A stretch of 64,000 nucleotides of DNA, taken from Fomitopsis serialis. Taxonomy: Eukaryota; Basidiomycota; Agaricomycetes; Polyporales; Fomitopsidaceae. A program made the translations under genes and the position numbers. The stretch lies in assembly GCF_022376445.1 (NCBI RefSeq), contig NW_025954988.1:248001-312000 (forward strand). The letters are read 5' to 3'. Shown here one piece after another: positions 23,470 to 36,100 of this stretch (within the stretch, counting starts at the first letter, position 1; the number at the start of each line of letters is the position of its first letter). The notes under the pieces are model-generated. The model did no database searches, had not been told where the DNA came from, and saw only the letters and a list, made by a program, of their open reading frames with translations.

Positions 23470-26310
23470 CTACTTCCCCTTCTTCTTCTTTGTCTTCTTG
23501 CCCTTCGCGGTGCTCGCTGTTGGTGCCAAAGACGGTTCAGGGATTACAGGCGAGCCCAGGGGAGCCGTGCTTGCACGTGGAGATGCCTGAGGCGGAAGCG
23601 CGTTCGCCATAGTATTTGCGCGCGTCAAGTCATACTCTGGACTACCAGTTCGGATGTCATACGGTCTAGCACAACCACGCATTAACTCGATGACCAGATG
23701 CGCAAATGGAAGACTCACGACATCCGAGGGGATTGCACTGGCAGTGGTGTAGACGTGCCCCTCGCACTACCCATGAGTGGTGACATGGGCCTGCTCGTGG
23801 CAACCGGCGTTCTACCCGCGTCGAGGGCTACGTTGCTTCGGCTATACGACGTTTGGGAGTACGGATACCCAGCAGTAGACGTCGGGCTCGTGACAGACGC
23901 AGATGCGGACGGAGGTAACGGAACTCTAGCAGCGGTCGTCGCACGCGAACTTGTTGATCGTGGCGTAGGAGGCACGGGATACACAACATTGGGCGGTATC
24001 GGCGCCTCCTGATACAGTGGTGTTGCGGGCTTTGGGGGAAGGTGTTTGTGGCGAGATGGCGGAGTAGTGAGTGAGTCAACAGAGCCCATGGCAGACGAAA
24101 CCGCGTCGTCTGAATCCGACGACGAATCTCGTAGGGCGGTTCGGCTGTACCTGACCGCAGATTGTCCTCCAGCAGAAGGCGTCGCTGTGGGCATCAAGTG
24201 CGGAATGACCGGTTCCGTGGCAGGATAGTTGCCAGGAGGGGCTGTGCTTACTACCGATGGGGTCCCGCCGTACGTGGACGGTGGCAGAGGGACGCCTGCT
24301 GGACCTAGTGACCCTTGGAAGGAGCCGGGGTGCGATCCGCCCATAGGCGAGAACGCACTTTGGGGCATCGGCGGACCAATAGGCTGGAACCCAGGAGGGA
24401 GCTGGCCATCAGTGAATATAGGAACGGACCCCTGGCCGGGCGGTGGAGGCATGCCGCCAGGCATGCTCATGACCTGAGCGGGAACATGTTGTACGGGCTC
24501 GGTTGGTTCAGCAGGAGGCATAGGTGGCAGGTTATTTGCACTGAGTAAGTTGGGAGTCATGGGCGCAGACTCTGAATTGACGGACTCGGGCCCAGACTGT
24601 CATCTCGCGATCAGTTCGGCACGGTGAATATGAATGAGGTCTCAACGTACCGGCGGTTCAACCTCAATGTTGAAGTCCGGTGAGAGACTCGAAGTTCTGC
24701 TGTGCCTCGGCTGCGAAGGTGGGCGCAAGGAAGACGGCGAAGCGGGGGCGTGAATATTCATGATACGCGTAGAGTCAGGCGAAGATGTATGAGCACGAGG
24801 ATTCGTGTAATAGTTCTGGTTCCTGCTGTCATCATAGTGTCCCAGGCTTGAGCTAATGGACGCCTGCGCTCTGAGCGGTTGATAGAAAGTAGAACCCGAA
24901 GACGGTACAAATGGAGACTGGTGGTTTGTCAGAAGAGTTCCGAGAGGCGGAAGATAGGCTACATACCCCGTGACCACCGATACTGGGTGACGACATAGAA
25001 GAGGATCGTTCTCTCTCTTCAGCAATGGCACTGAGAACATGAGGCCGCTCTCTGGTCCTGTTGAGTGCAGATGGTGCCACAGGAGGTCCAAGAATCTCGA
25101 ATTGAGACATGGTCGTTGACTCTGACTCTGTTGATCTTCGTCTACGATGGCGCGGGCGAACAGGTGCAGTCGTAGTCGATGCATCGGAGTCAGACGTCAT
25201 CGCGTTGTCCATATTATCGCCTCCCGGAGGCGGTACCATCAGAGGTCTTTCGTTGTGGGCATGCTGCAGAGTAAGCGACGGAGGAGGTGATGGGGTCGGC
25301 GGCGGCGGGCCCATCTCGTGCTGCGGGGGCAGGCGTATACGCCCATCTTCGTCCATCTTCGGTATGAAGTTGTCAGGTGGGAAGTCCATCGGCGGGTGTC
25401 CGGGCGACTGCGCGTAGTGGACAGGGATGGGTCGGATTTCGGGATCCTTGACTATGGGCGGTTCAGCTGGCAGTGGCCCGGGAGTTCTGACACGGTTTGG
25501 ACCAGGAGATCTCGCTCGTTCAGGGCCAGGAGAGCCCTCGCGCAAAGATTGCACGTATCCTGAAGGCGGCCGTGACCCATACTCGTCTGGCGAGCTGCCA
25601 CTGCCAGCGTGCTGTGTGCCCGGCTCGTCGACGACACTACGCTCATCGACCGGCGATTCCGCCAGTTCGTCGGCGTACCGACGCACTGAGCGTGCTGTAG
25701 CGGCACGCCCCCGCGCGTACCCCTCGGCACGGCCTTCTTCGAATCCCAGATTGCGCCCTTGCGCTAACCCCTCTTCATAGCCCTCTCGCCTACCTTCCTC
25801 TCTCGCGAGCGTCGCTAGTTTCTCCTCCTTCAGCCTGCGAGCAGTCGTCCTCGCGCGGGCGGCGACCTCCTCCGCCTCAATTCTCTGTGCCTCTATGGCG
25901 TCTATGATTTGCTGAGCCTTATTGATCTCTCTCTGAGCGTTGTCCAGCTGCAACTTGTACAGCTCCAAAGTCTGCTTATTGCGTTCCGAATCTTGCTGCG
26001 CCTGCACCTTTGCATCGTTCATGGACTTGAAACGAATTGCCGCCTCTCTAGCTCTCATCTCCGCCTCGTCGGCGCGCTGCGTCTCGGCTTTGAGCTGTTC
26101 TGTAACGGAGGAGAGCATCTTCCGGAGATCCTTCGCCTCGCGTTCCTGATACACCAAGAGACGAGCCAGCTCTCTTGACGAGCTCCCCATGTTCAGCTTG
26201 TCGCGGTCCCTCGAGGACCGGTGGCCTCTCCGAGGCTGGTCCGACGAGTCTCTGCGAGACCGCACTGGCGTGTCATCTAGAGGCGAGTGAGAAGACTCTG
26301 AGTCATCCAT
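23470..26310 (-). CDS. Coiled-coil protein with GxxxG array and Pro/Ser-rich tail
   Basis: I do not recognise a named family. Start at 26310 (MDDSESSHSPLDD); an in-frame ATG 57 bp upstream is possible. After a charged Ser/Arg head comes a long coiled coil (residues ~45-170: QEREAKDLRKMLSSVTEQLK, NKQTLELYKLQLDNAQREIN), then a perfect array of eight glycines spaced every four residues (residues ~173-201; GYEEGLAQGRNLGFEEGRAE). The rest is Pro/Ser-rich and disordered, with basic RPRHRRRRS and a Lys-rich C-terminus (KGKKTKKKKGK). Three introns: about 24920-24970 (SIGGHG joined to SPFVPSSGSTFY), about 24610-24650, and 23657-23717 (PRMS joined to RPYDIRTGSPEYDLTR). A scaffold or cytoskeletal role is a guess from composition. 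It is intact. Confidence 0.7.
25705..25794 (-). other. Tandem GxxxG array within the coiled-coil protein
   Basis: Codes for eight consecutive G-x-x-x tetrads directly after the coiled coil. The same geometry is known from bacterial FliH-type proteins, where long GxxxG repeats pack helices together. Homology to FliH is not claimed. Confidence 0.8.
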
Positions 26311-27210
26311 GTGAGAAAGTCGTGAATAGTATGTGTCTATAAGCCACGCGTCAGAACTATGTATCACAGGCTCTGCGACCTCTGACGTACTGGAGTCGTC
26401 GTCAGTCGTCGCAGCTCATTCAGTGGTTGATGTGTCTCAAAATCGTGTGATCTGGTGCATCAGTGTAAGGCTTATACGTTTTTCATGACGCAGAGGCACA
26501 CTGACCTTAGGTATACAAGTTTTGAAGGGTATCGTACACAGGACTGAGCCGAGTGAAGTGAAGGAAGCAGCCACCCAGGCGCCCATGCCGACGTTATGGG
26601 CGTCTGTGAGATGGGCGCTTTCGATTGTTCACTTCGACGCTGGCCTTCACCGGGCCTTCATGCGAAGCCTCAACTCGAAATTCGCATTGTGTATTCTATG
26701 ACAATGGGTTTCCCTCCTCATTGATGGGGCAACTCTACACGCCTCACAGAGTAGACACATGTGTTGTGTCGACGGCGTCGACAATGGCGATCCACCGTGT
26801 TTGCTAGCTAGGAGGTGACTCCAAGTCAGAGCATTGAAGCCAGGGTTTAGTATAGTAATTAGGGTACAGACATATACGGGCTGCGAATGGTCCTGCCTGG
26901 TAAAAGCTCTGTGCATCAATAGGGCTCTCCATACCTTGCGACACACTGCAGTACGAACAATAGCACAGACTCAACGCGGTCACGGGACTCCTGTACGACG
27001 CGCCAGTGGCGGGTCATAATAAGAGAATAAGTAGACCTGTTGTTCGTGCTGCTGTAGTATGTACGTGCCGTGTGGTATGCAAAATCGAAAGAGAACTACC
27101 GAATGTAAGTATGAAGGGAGGACGATGCCGAAATTTTGTCGAAGCACACGATGTCTGTAAACTGGTTGAAGCTAGAGTCAGAACACGAACTCCTCGCTCT
27201 CCTCTGTCGC
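26311..27210. other. Intergenic region
   Basis: 900 bp between the coiled-coil gene start and the zinc-finger gene stop. No gene seen. Small open stretches have no recognisable content. Confidence 0.6.
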
Positions 27211-28580
27211 CTACTCGAGCGCCTCCTGATTGATGCGAATGAGTTCAGACGCCATATCAGGATGGCCCTTGCACGGGCACGACTTCCTGTTGATGTGTCG
27301 CCCCAGCGAGTCGCGCCGGCTGAAGCCCATACGGCACCCGCCCACCATCGGCCATCCCCTCCACCAGTACACACCACTCACGTCGTCAATCCCGTACGCC
27401 TTCGCATGCTCTACGGGGACCCCGCAGCACACCCAGCGCCGCTGGTTCTCCTTGGAGCGATGCGTCTCGATGTGACGCTTCATGTCGGGCTTGCGTCCCG
27501 TGCACTGCACGTAGTTGCAGTGAGGCACTGGGCAGTGTAGAACGCCGTCGTCCGAGGAGTCCAGGTCAAAGTGGGACACGTCGAGCTGGGACTGGATGTT
27601 GCGCGCCTTGCCCTGCGGCCAGATGTCGACGACGCGCAAGTTGGCGGAAGCGGAGGAGACGCGCTTCCGATGGGAGCTCTGCTTGTACGGATGGTACTTG
27701 CGAGAGCCTGAGGGTGGATCGCAGGATGAAGATCGACTAGAGCTTCCGGTGAGGCAGGAAGGGACGACCGCGGCTCCTACTGCGAGGTATGCTTTGCCCA
27801 GCACCGAATCCCCCACAGCTGACAACGTCGGGGCAAAGAAGCCGACAGGGATCTCGAAGTTACAGTCGGGGTCGTTGACCAAGAGCTCGTCTGCCGAGTT
27901 CGAGCCTTCAGACGAGGTCCCGAATGGGGAGGCTGAGCTGCTGATAGAGGATGCCCGGCTCTCGAAGAACGGACCTGGGCTGCCCGTGGACGACTCCGGG
28001 GTGCCGAAGAACGCGTCGACGTCGAAGATATCAGCGAGAGAGGGGGAAGTGAAGCCGGAACTGGTATATGAGTCGGGACAGCCTGTAGCTTCTGCTGGGA
28101 ATGCCGCGATTGCGGACTCCACGACGTCGCGGAAGAACTCGCCGTTGTGCAAGGACGGGTCCACCCCTTCAGTAATAGGTTGTTGCTCCAGTGCAACCGT
28201 CGCCGACCCACCCAGGAGAAGCGGCATCCCCCAATCCCCCAGGTGACTCGTACTGATAGGAGCGTGAGTGAGGGGCAACCAAGCTATGAGTGAGTGGACG
28301 TACGCATCAGCAAAGTCGTCCATGCTTAAGCCAAACGCCTGCGTGCTGATAGATGGAAGGAGCATCTGACGGGGGCATGCATGCATGAGTCGCCGGATGG
28401 CAGAATACTCGCAGGCCTACACACCGAGGATCCTTGAAGGAGGCCTTCTCTACCATACTCGTCTTGCATAGTTTCGCCAAGCACAGAGGGTGGTACCTCG
28501 AGCGACATGGAGGCCATGGAGGCGGTGAAGTCCGAGAACTCATTGGTAGACAAAGCCGTGTGATCGAGAGCGGGGTTCAT
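27211..28580 (-). CDS. C2H2 zinc-finger protein, probable transcription factor
   Basis: Start at 28580 (MNPALDHTALSTNEFSDF). One intron of about 60 bp (near 28367-28428) joins LLQGSS to MLLPSISTQAFGLSM. The N-terminal two thirds are acidic and Ser-rich with no domain, as expected of an activation region (SLADIFDVDAFFGTPES). The C-terminal ~110 residues carry zinc-binding patterns: CPVPHCNYVQCTGRKPDMKR then HIETH, then WVCCGVPVEHAKAYGI and GCRMGFSRRDSLGRHINRKS CPC. The long insert GVYWWRGWPMVGG inside the second finger is seen in a mushroom family of C2H2 proteins. A basic stretch (YKQSSHRKR) may be a nuclear signal. Target genes unknown. It is intact and ends ELIRINQEALE. Confidence 0.8.
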
Positions 28581-29734
28581 GGCTCGAGGGAGAACGGGGG
28601 AGGGCAGAGAGGGGGAGGATTCGCGGGAAACGCGGGTTGTGTAGACACCTTGCGTGCATTGCGGACGCTCGGGAGTGCCCTTTTATACGTCCGTCGCAAA
28701 GAGACATAGCAAGGGGGCGCAGAGGCCGAATGAGTGCCTCGTATGGGTCGACCCCTCGGTATAATCACCCTGCAGTTTGTGAGTGACAATCGAAAGGGTG
28801 GTTAGTGGGATCTCACCTGGACGTGGGTCCGGCCATGCCAATTCGGGCAGTCCTTCCTGCCTCATTGCCGTCCCGCCTTGTCATGCCCCTCGCTTGACGC
28901 CACCGACGTGCTGAGCGGCGTGTTCATCGATGAAGGGCGTTGTCGCTTTTCAGGCGGGAATGTAAGAGGCAGCGACCCAGACGTGGATAACCTACCTCAG
29001 AATACGACCTTCGTAGACCTACGAGCTGACCATCGTACCTCCAATATGCCAGGTGAGCAGGCGGACTGTCGAGGCGAGTGGCGACGTGAGGAGGAGGCGA
29101 AGAGATAAGGAAGGTGCACGGGGCCGCGACCACCCGGAGAGAAGGGCCGAGTGGCGCGATCGGAGAGTGAATGTACGCGGTGGCGTCCATTGTCCAAACG
29201 GTACATAGGACGGTGAGTGCGTACAGCGGCATTCTGTCAAGTCGGTGCATTGTGACGCGGTGGTATCCTCAGAGCTAGTGGTGCCCTACGTGCATGATTC
29301 AAATCATTGACTCAAGTGGCCGGCCTTTGTCATGTATTATGAGCATGTGTGCGCCCGTATCGTATACGAGCTCTTGCATCTCCACCGCGCCAACAGACGA
29401 GTACTATCCTCGCACTGGCAGGCAAGTACGTAGGACGAGTCCGATCGTCGCGTTCTGAAGCGCGTAAAGAGGTCACGTGTACCGTGTTGAAGTAGCGGGC
29501 GCTTGAGAGGGCAAGGCGTTTGGGGAGGACTGGCAAGCGGCGGAAACGGTCGGCCTCGCGTGTGCCTCCGTGCTGCCTCGCGACATCTCCCATCCTCACG
29601 AGTGATTACGACCCTTTACGAGAATCTGTTCGCTGCTATTGCATCTGGCTTGCTATCATCTGCTGAGCATCTTGTAACGAGTGACCTGGAAGCACGAACG
29701 ACCACTATCTGTGCATTGTCTCGGTGGGATATAC
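28581..29734. other. Divergent intergenic region
   Basis: 1.15 kb between the starts of the zinc-finger and NADAR genes, so it holds both promoters. No further gene seen. Confidence 0.6.
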
Positions 29735-31385
29735 ATGGGAAACAACAACTCGCGCGCGCATGGATACCCTTCTGACTCTTACCGACGCGATCCATACGCC
29801 GGATCACGAAGCTATTCTCGCAGTCGTCGAAATGACTGGTATGGCGGAAGTTATCCCGGGGAGATGGGCTATCGTTCGACCTCCACAGGCTACCAGACGT
29901 ACGCTCAACCTAGTACCTACGTCAATCCGATGGTCTACCAACCACAGCAGATGGTACAGCCAGTCCAGCCGCAGATCTTCCGTGCGTATACTTGCTCAAT
30001 TGTTTCCGCGACTCGCCTCTCATACCCTGCGGTGCAAGGGACGTAGAACCACAGCAGTACCAGTACATGCAGGCACCTCCACCACCTGGATCCTTTCCAC
30101 AACCACCATCCGCTGCGCAACCTGTCATTCCTCATTATCCGCCCCCCAACGTCGTCCCCCCGGCTCCGAACACCATGGGCGGCGGCCAGGCCTACGCCCA
30201 ACAAGGCGTATCCTACTCAATGCCCCAGCCTGTAGTGCCCAATATCGCACCCGCTCAAAACAACAATGCACCAGTGATACCTCAAATGCCGCAACAACAG
30301 CCTGCGATGTCCATGCCAGAACCCATGGTCGAGCCGGATCCGCCCCGTTCACGATCCCGAATGGACCCCGGCCGGTACGGCTCTTACGACCCACCCCGAC
30401 GTCGCACCCCATCTCCCCCGTATCGCCCACGGTCGCCCTCGCGTAACCCCCTACCGCGACCGCCCCGAGACATCTTCGACTCCACGCCTTACATGCGACT
30501 CCTTGACGAGCTCCGCCATCCGATCGACTCGGACACGCTCAAGCGCAACCTCACCGTGAAGTCGATGCAGACGCAGGCCGTTAATGTCCCCGTCATGGGT
30601 CCGATGTTCCCTTCGGGCTCAGGCTCGGGCTCCCGGAGGCACGAGCGGAGGCACCGCAAGGGTCTCTTCAACGTCTTCGGGCGGCGGCGCCGCGACGAGG
30701 ACGACCAAGATATCATCTCGCCTGTGCAAGCTCAGACTGCCTTCTATCCTGCGGTGCCGGCGCAGCAGCCCTACAACCCCCCACAGATGATGCAAGTCGA
30801 CCCTGGCGGCGGCGTCCCTCCGGCTTCGGTGTTCGTGCCCTCGCGGGAGCCCACGCCCATGCCCGCGCGCCAGTCGACACCGGCGCAGCGCGTCGCGGTC
30901 AACCGGCAGAACGAGTTTGCAGACCTGATACCGTCTGCGCCCGTCCCCGTGCATTACGATCATAAGACATACCCGACCGCTCTTCACCTGCATGAAGCTA
31001 TGAAGTTCATGGATGATCGGCCAGATATTGCGGAGAGCATCCGGAGGTGCCAGAGTGTCGAAGAGGTGCGCGGTGTCTCGTACACAAACAACCACCATGT
31101 GCGGGACGACTGGGAAGATATCATTTTTGAGATGGTAAGTGTCTACGGATGAACTCCACCACTCCATTGACGGCTGTCTCTGTACAGATGGACGAGGTGA
31201 TCTACCATAAGCTGGTCGAGCACAACCACCTTCGTTCCCTACTACTCAATACTGGTATGGCGGACATTGTCTTCTCCGAGACCGACGAGCTCTGGGGAGA
31301 AGGAGCGTTAGGTCGCGGCGCGAACGAGCTTGGTCGATCCCTCATGCGAGTGCGTGACCGCCTGAGATCCGAGGGGTTCAGATGA
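29735..31385 (+). CDS. NADAR (YbiA/DUF1768-like) domain protein with N-myristoylation signal
   Basis: Start MGNNNSRAHG fits the N-myristoyltransferase consensus (Gly2, Ser6), suggesting membrane attachment. A Pro/Gln/Tyr-rich disordered region follows (QYQYMQAPPPPGSFPQPP), then a segment YMRLLDELRHPIDSDTLKRN and a basic cluster (KGLFNVFGRRRRDEDDQD). The C-terminal ~140 residues match NADAR: YPTALHLHEAMKFMDDRPDI, DDWEDIIFEM spliced to MDEVIYHKLVEHNHLRSLLL, NTGMADIVFSETDELWGEGA and NELGRSLMRVRDRLRSEGF. Bacterial and plant members cleave N-glycosidic bonds in riboflavin-pathway intermediates or ADP-ribose adducts; which applies here is unknown. Introns near 29983-30050 and 31135-31186. It is convergent with the LARP7-like gene, 71 bp apart. 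Confidence 0.85.
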
Positions 31386-31456
31386 TACGTCGATCTCCGA
31401 GGACACCCTATATGCATTCCGGTCTCCGTGCGCGATCGTGCTTACGGGGGGTCCTG

Positions 31457-33163
31457 TCAGAGCTCATTCGCCGCGCTTCCTCCGCTTGCGCTTTCGTTTC
31501 CCCTCCGCAGGATCGTCCGCCACGGTTCGCCCCTTCCCACCGTCTCTGGCTGTACGGTCGCCGCCGCCTTCTCCACCGCTTGCCGACGCACCTTCTCTGG
31601 CACCTTGTGCCAGTAGAGTTCTTCCCGCGTGCCTTCGACGACTTCGAGGGCGATGGCCTTGATGTTAGTCCCTGGTGAGGGTGTTATGCCCGTGGCGTCC
31701 AGCCCGCCGCTCTGCGCTTTCGGATCGACAGCAAAGGACTCCGTGAGGAGTCGGGTATGGCGCGCGGAGGTCAGGCGCAAGTAGCACTTTTTCGGGTGTA
31801 TGCAGTCAGTAGGTGGTTGATATTGATGGACGTAACGGACAGACCGTGTCCATGCCCTTGGAGAAATCTACGTAGTCCACGCCTTCATCGGGCGCATCAC
31901 TTCCGGCAAAGGCTTGTGAGAACAGTGCGCGGAGGGTTGTTTTGTTCGTCTCCGGATGCACATTGCGGACGAAGACGAGGCACCCCTGAGGATATGGCGA
32001 CCATGGATCTGTGGTCGGTAGGTCAGGTACTGTCTCTGGAGGAGTTGCGTCCTCTTCGATGGCGTTCACCTCCATGGTCTCGTCGGGGTCTTGCACCGTG
32101 TAGGCGAGGGTATCCAGGAGCGTCTGACGATAAGCAATGTATTCATCCCGCAACTGCTCCCAACGCTCGCGAGGCATGACGCGGAAGCCAAACTTCACGG
32201 CTTCCCGGGCTTCTGCAATGTCGGCCATGTTGTGCAGATCCGTTCGCCGTACGTTCCAAGGCCACTGGTGTACGAGCTTCTCCGCCTGCTCGGTGCTTGA
32301 AAGCGTGATGAGAGCGAAGCCTTTGCATTTCGGCCGGTCCCCTAGTCTGTCCTGGATGTGAGGAGGTAGCCAGATGTGTTGTACGGCTGCATCAACGAAC
32401 TAGATGTAGTCGGGCTTGTAGTGAGCGAATGGATGATACGGCTATGCCCGCTATGGTCCGGCGTTGGGGCGGAATATTCTCCTATGATTCTTGTGTCAGA
32501 TGGACAGCGCCAACCGGCGATGGGAAGTGACGAACCACATATATGCTCCTGGCTGACCAGTGATCCTCTGTGAGATGCTGAGAGCGCTGCAGAACGTCCG
32601 CCCAGTCTTGCCTCCGCACCTCGTAACCACCGGGCTGATCCTTCCCACCGTTCTTACCATACCACTCCGCACGAGAGGGCGCGGACACCAGCACACGCAC
32701 GTCCAGTAAGTCGTCCTGCTGCGCACGGATGGCTTTAGCTATCAGCGTTTCCGTAGCTGGTGGGTCGAGAGCCGACAAGACGGGTGAATGGGAGAGAAGG
32801 TACTGGAGCGGGATGTCTGCAAACCAGACACAGCGTGAGCCCTGTCCTGCGCTCCCGTTCGAAATGTCTCGTACAGCCGTCCGAGCCGTTGACGAGCCTG
32901 CTTCTCAGGTGTGGGTCCGCCCATATTGCGCGGTCAGAGAGAGCAAGGCAAACGAGAGGGTAGTAGTCCTCTCCAGCCGCGGCGGCGTCCACAGCTTTCC
33001 GTTTCCCTTTAATGACGATGCGCTGGCCCTCCCCGAGACCAGTCGCTGTGCCTTCCGCGACCGAGTTTGTGGGGGCGGCATTCCGCCTTGGCTGCGACGT
33101 ACTTGCCGTAGCACTCGTGGATTTACCGGCTTGAGCGACTCTCCGGGGAACGAAAGGAAACAT
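31457..33163 (-). CDS. La-related protein, LARP7/Pof8-like (La motif, RRM, xRRM)
   Basis: Start at 33163 (MFPFVPRRVAQAGKST). The N-terminal part has a divergent La motif: YYPLVCLALSDRAIWADPHL, then IPLQYLLSHSPVLSALDPPA. RRM1 follows (RSIYV spliced to ENIPPQRRT as RNP2; KCKGFALITLSSTEQAEKL as RNP1). The C-terminal RRM (GCLVFVRNVHPETNKTTLRA) ends in a long helix with EELYWHKVPEKVRRQAVEKA, the feature that marks xRRMs of LARP7, ciliate p65 and fission-yeast Pof8 (compare EQRYWQKI in human LARP7). These proteins bind the 3' end and a stem-loop of 7SK or telomerase RNA; in a fungus, telomerase RNA or U6 assembly is the likelier role (inference). At least four introns, about 50-65 bp each. The final exon is basic and Ser-rich. 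Confidence 0.78.
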
Positions 33164-36100
33164 GCGTGGTGGAGACTGTTAGTCCGTTATGGGAGATGGA
33201 AAGCGTCGGCTAGATGGTGTTGCGCATGCGATGAAGTCGTTGAGGAACTTGTGAACACCAGTAACAATATCTGCTGATGCCTTGTGCAGCGTGCTGGTCA
33301 GATTCAACTGTGTGGGCGTCTATGCATGTTCCTAGCACAACGGTCCGGCAAACCGCCACATTCACCGTGACAGCGATCGCCCGGCCGGATGGCTGGGAGG
33401 GCGAACTTTCGTCAATACAGTACTTAGCTCACACTCCCGAACGCGTAGGCAGCTGATCATGCATATGAGTCATAATAAACAGCTTCTCTGCGTATCCTGA
33501 TCGGTATCATATCACCACACTCGCCGCAAATGAGCGAAAGTACCCCAGGCTGAATTCCGCCTGGCTCCAGACTACAGTGATTAAGTACGTAACTTATGAT
33601 GGTGTTCGAAGGTCCGGAGCCATTTCGAGAGCGTGAAAAACGGCGGAAACTATGAGAGCTGGCACACGCCTGACTCGACTCAACTTACCTCGTACCCGGA
33701 AATGACTGACATGGTTCGGGAGGGTTTGCTCTACAGCGAAATTCTCGAACTGCCCGGCCGTTGGTTGCTTTATCGATCAATGAATGTCCTGAGCCAGAAG
33801 GTCTTCGTCTTCGATGTTCTTTGTTACGCACCACGCCAGACCGACGGCAACTGCTGCACCGATGTAGCCAGAGTTAATGGGTATACCAGTGCGGCCCGGG
33901 TTTCTCGGTCTCGAGAGCGGCCCATGTCGTCGACCCTCCGCCCTGGTCATGAGGTTCTCGGTGTGTTCGAGGACCCCGACGCAGATAATATACACTTCCT
34001 GCACATCTCGAACCATCAGAATGACGGTCGGGAATCAGTAAAGCACCATCATCGCGTCATGAGTACCTGCGCTTCACACCTATGTAAAATCCCCTTTTGA
34101 CCATATCGAGAACAAGGGACGGATAATTGAAGAAGACGTCGCATTGATGCCCAGCTCAATAAGATTCTGACGACCCTGAGGGAAGACTGGGCGCATATGG
34201 AGCTTTACGGCTCTCGAGCGACCGTCTCGGCATTGACCAGCCCACTGGCAAACGGCGGAAGCGGCAGCCAAAGTCCAGGACCAATCGGTAACCTGCCCGT
34301 AGGGAGGTTGGGGGTTCCCTGGTCTGACCGCGACGGCCATCGCAGAGCAGAGCGCGCATCTGGAACAATGACCAATGCTCGACCAAACGTCTCCAATATA
34401 CGGTCCCGTGAACTACAAGGAGCTCGGATGACTGGTCGTGAGTTGCCGTGCGCGCGAAATGCCGATTGAGTCCGGACTCGGTGCGGAGCAAAGCGTTAAT
34501 TCTGCGCCTCACGCAAGCTTTGGTGTCCACTTGCAATTACTCCGAGTGACAGAGGTCTTGATAGATGAAACCGGAATAAGAGCGAGAAGAGTCATGAGTT
34601 ACAAGGAACATTGCTGAAGCGATAGACGCGGCTCAGCGAATAAGATTTGACTTGACTTTTGCGGATGGATCTACAAGCTAAAGTCGCCTGAATCAGCCAG
34701 GTTTTAGGGCCTCTCACCAACTGTTGCATACGTGCCTGTAAGACGACCACGCTAGACAGCTTTGCATTCTACGGATGTATTGCAGACACTTTATTCATGT
34801 TTGCTATACAAGTCAAGAGAACTCACCGCGTTATGGCGTGTACTAGTTCCCTGCGGGGGTACTACCGTCGCCGCCAGTAGGGAATCCAGCAGAAGACGAC
34901 AGCCGGTCCAACATTATCGGTCTATATCTTGAGTACACGGTGCCATGATTACAGCAGTGACATGTCGTGACCAGAATCACTGCCAGCCGGGATTGACAGC
35001 GTATCTCCTGCGTGTGACGAAATAAGTCGAACCTACGCTCAAAACGCCGTCTCCTCGCGTTGCGGATGCACGGAGAGCAGCCTGGATGCAGCTTAGTCAG
35101 ATCCCAGCGAGCGAGTCGAACCGTGGGGGAATATAGGGTCCGCCGGGGAGATGGAGTCGTCTAAAATGGAAATCCGGAAACACAGCGACGGAGAGATTAA
35201 GTCATTAGATTTGAACGTCGCGGCTGAATCTGCGGGCATAGTTGAGCCTGTAAACACCGAAACAACAGCGGCTTCTGCTCATCTAGATTCAATAATAATA
35301 AGCGAAGTCTAAGAAGACCAGAACCCGAAGAAGCAGCCTCAGGCCAGGAAGGGCACACACAAGAGCAAATCTTGCTCCACAATGATGGGCAAAGTTGGAT
35401 CGATCGACCGCCCGGTATCCTCGTGCCTTCCGCCACACCCAGAATTGGCAGGTATGTATCTTCACTCTTGCGCTCGGTGCAGCGATGCGCACTCCCTGAC
35501 CACAGCGCACATGGCACGCAGAGGGAGGAAAAATCACCACTAAAGGATACGAGTCAGTAAGACAAAATTGTGGCCGCTGCGCAGGCGAAGAGAATGTCCT
35601 CACCGAATTCAACCGATGAGCAGTGATTTCACGGAATAATAGAACAATAATATGACTGACGCGAAGACTTCTTCAATTGTAGAAGAGGCAGCTACGAACC
35701 AGCAGCTCGCATACTTTCGGGGTAATTATCTCTGCGTATCTCCATTGAGCGGCAGGATAATGTTTGACGGAGCGCCAGACGACCCAGAGGTCTCGTAACC
35801 TCGTGTATTTAGTACGTCCCATATGCTACAGAAGCCAGTGGTATGCTGACTGCCTGCACAGGTTAGGCATGAGAGATCCAAGGCGAATCAATTGTACGTT
35901 TGGTCGACGCCGCTCCCTGGAAGCTTTCCGGCGAACATACAATCGCTGTGAATAAGCCTGAACATCGTCGGCGGTGTCGGCACGTGAGACCTAAGTGGGT
36001 TTCTCCTCCACAGAAAACTGCAGTAGAGCCGTGGAAACCCTTTTTTTTTCTCGCATTCGAATATTAATGTTCAAGAGCCGCTCCAACAGAGCTGGATCGA

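Noticed and set aside
33633..34100. 155-codon plus-strand ORF in the gene-poor region
   Set aside because: No domain or plausible splice partners; such lengths occur by chance at this base composition.
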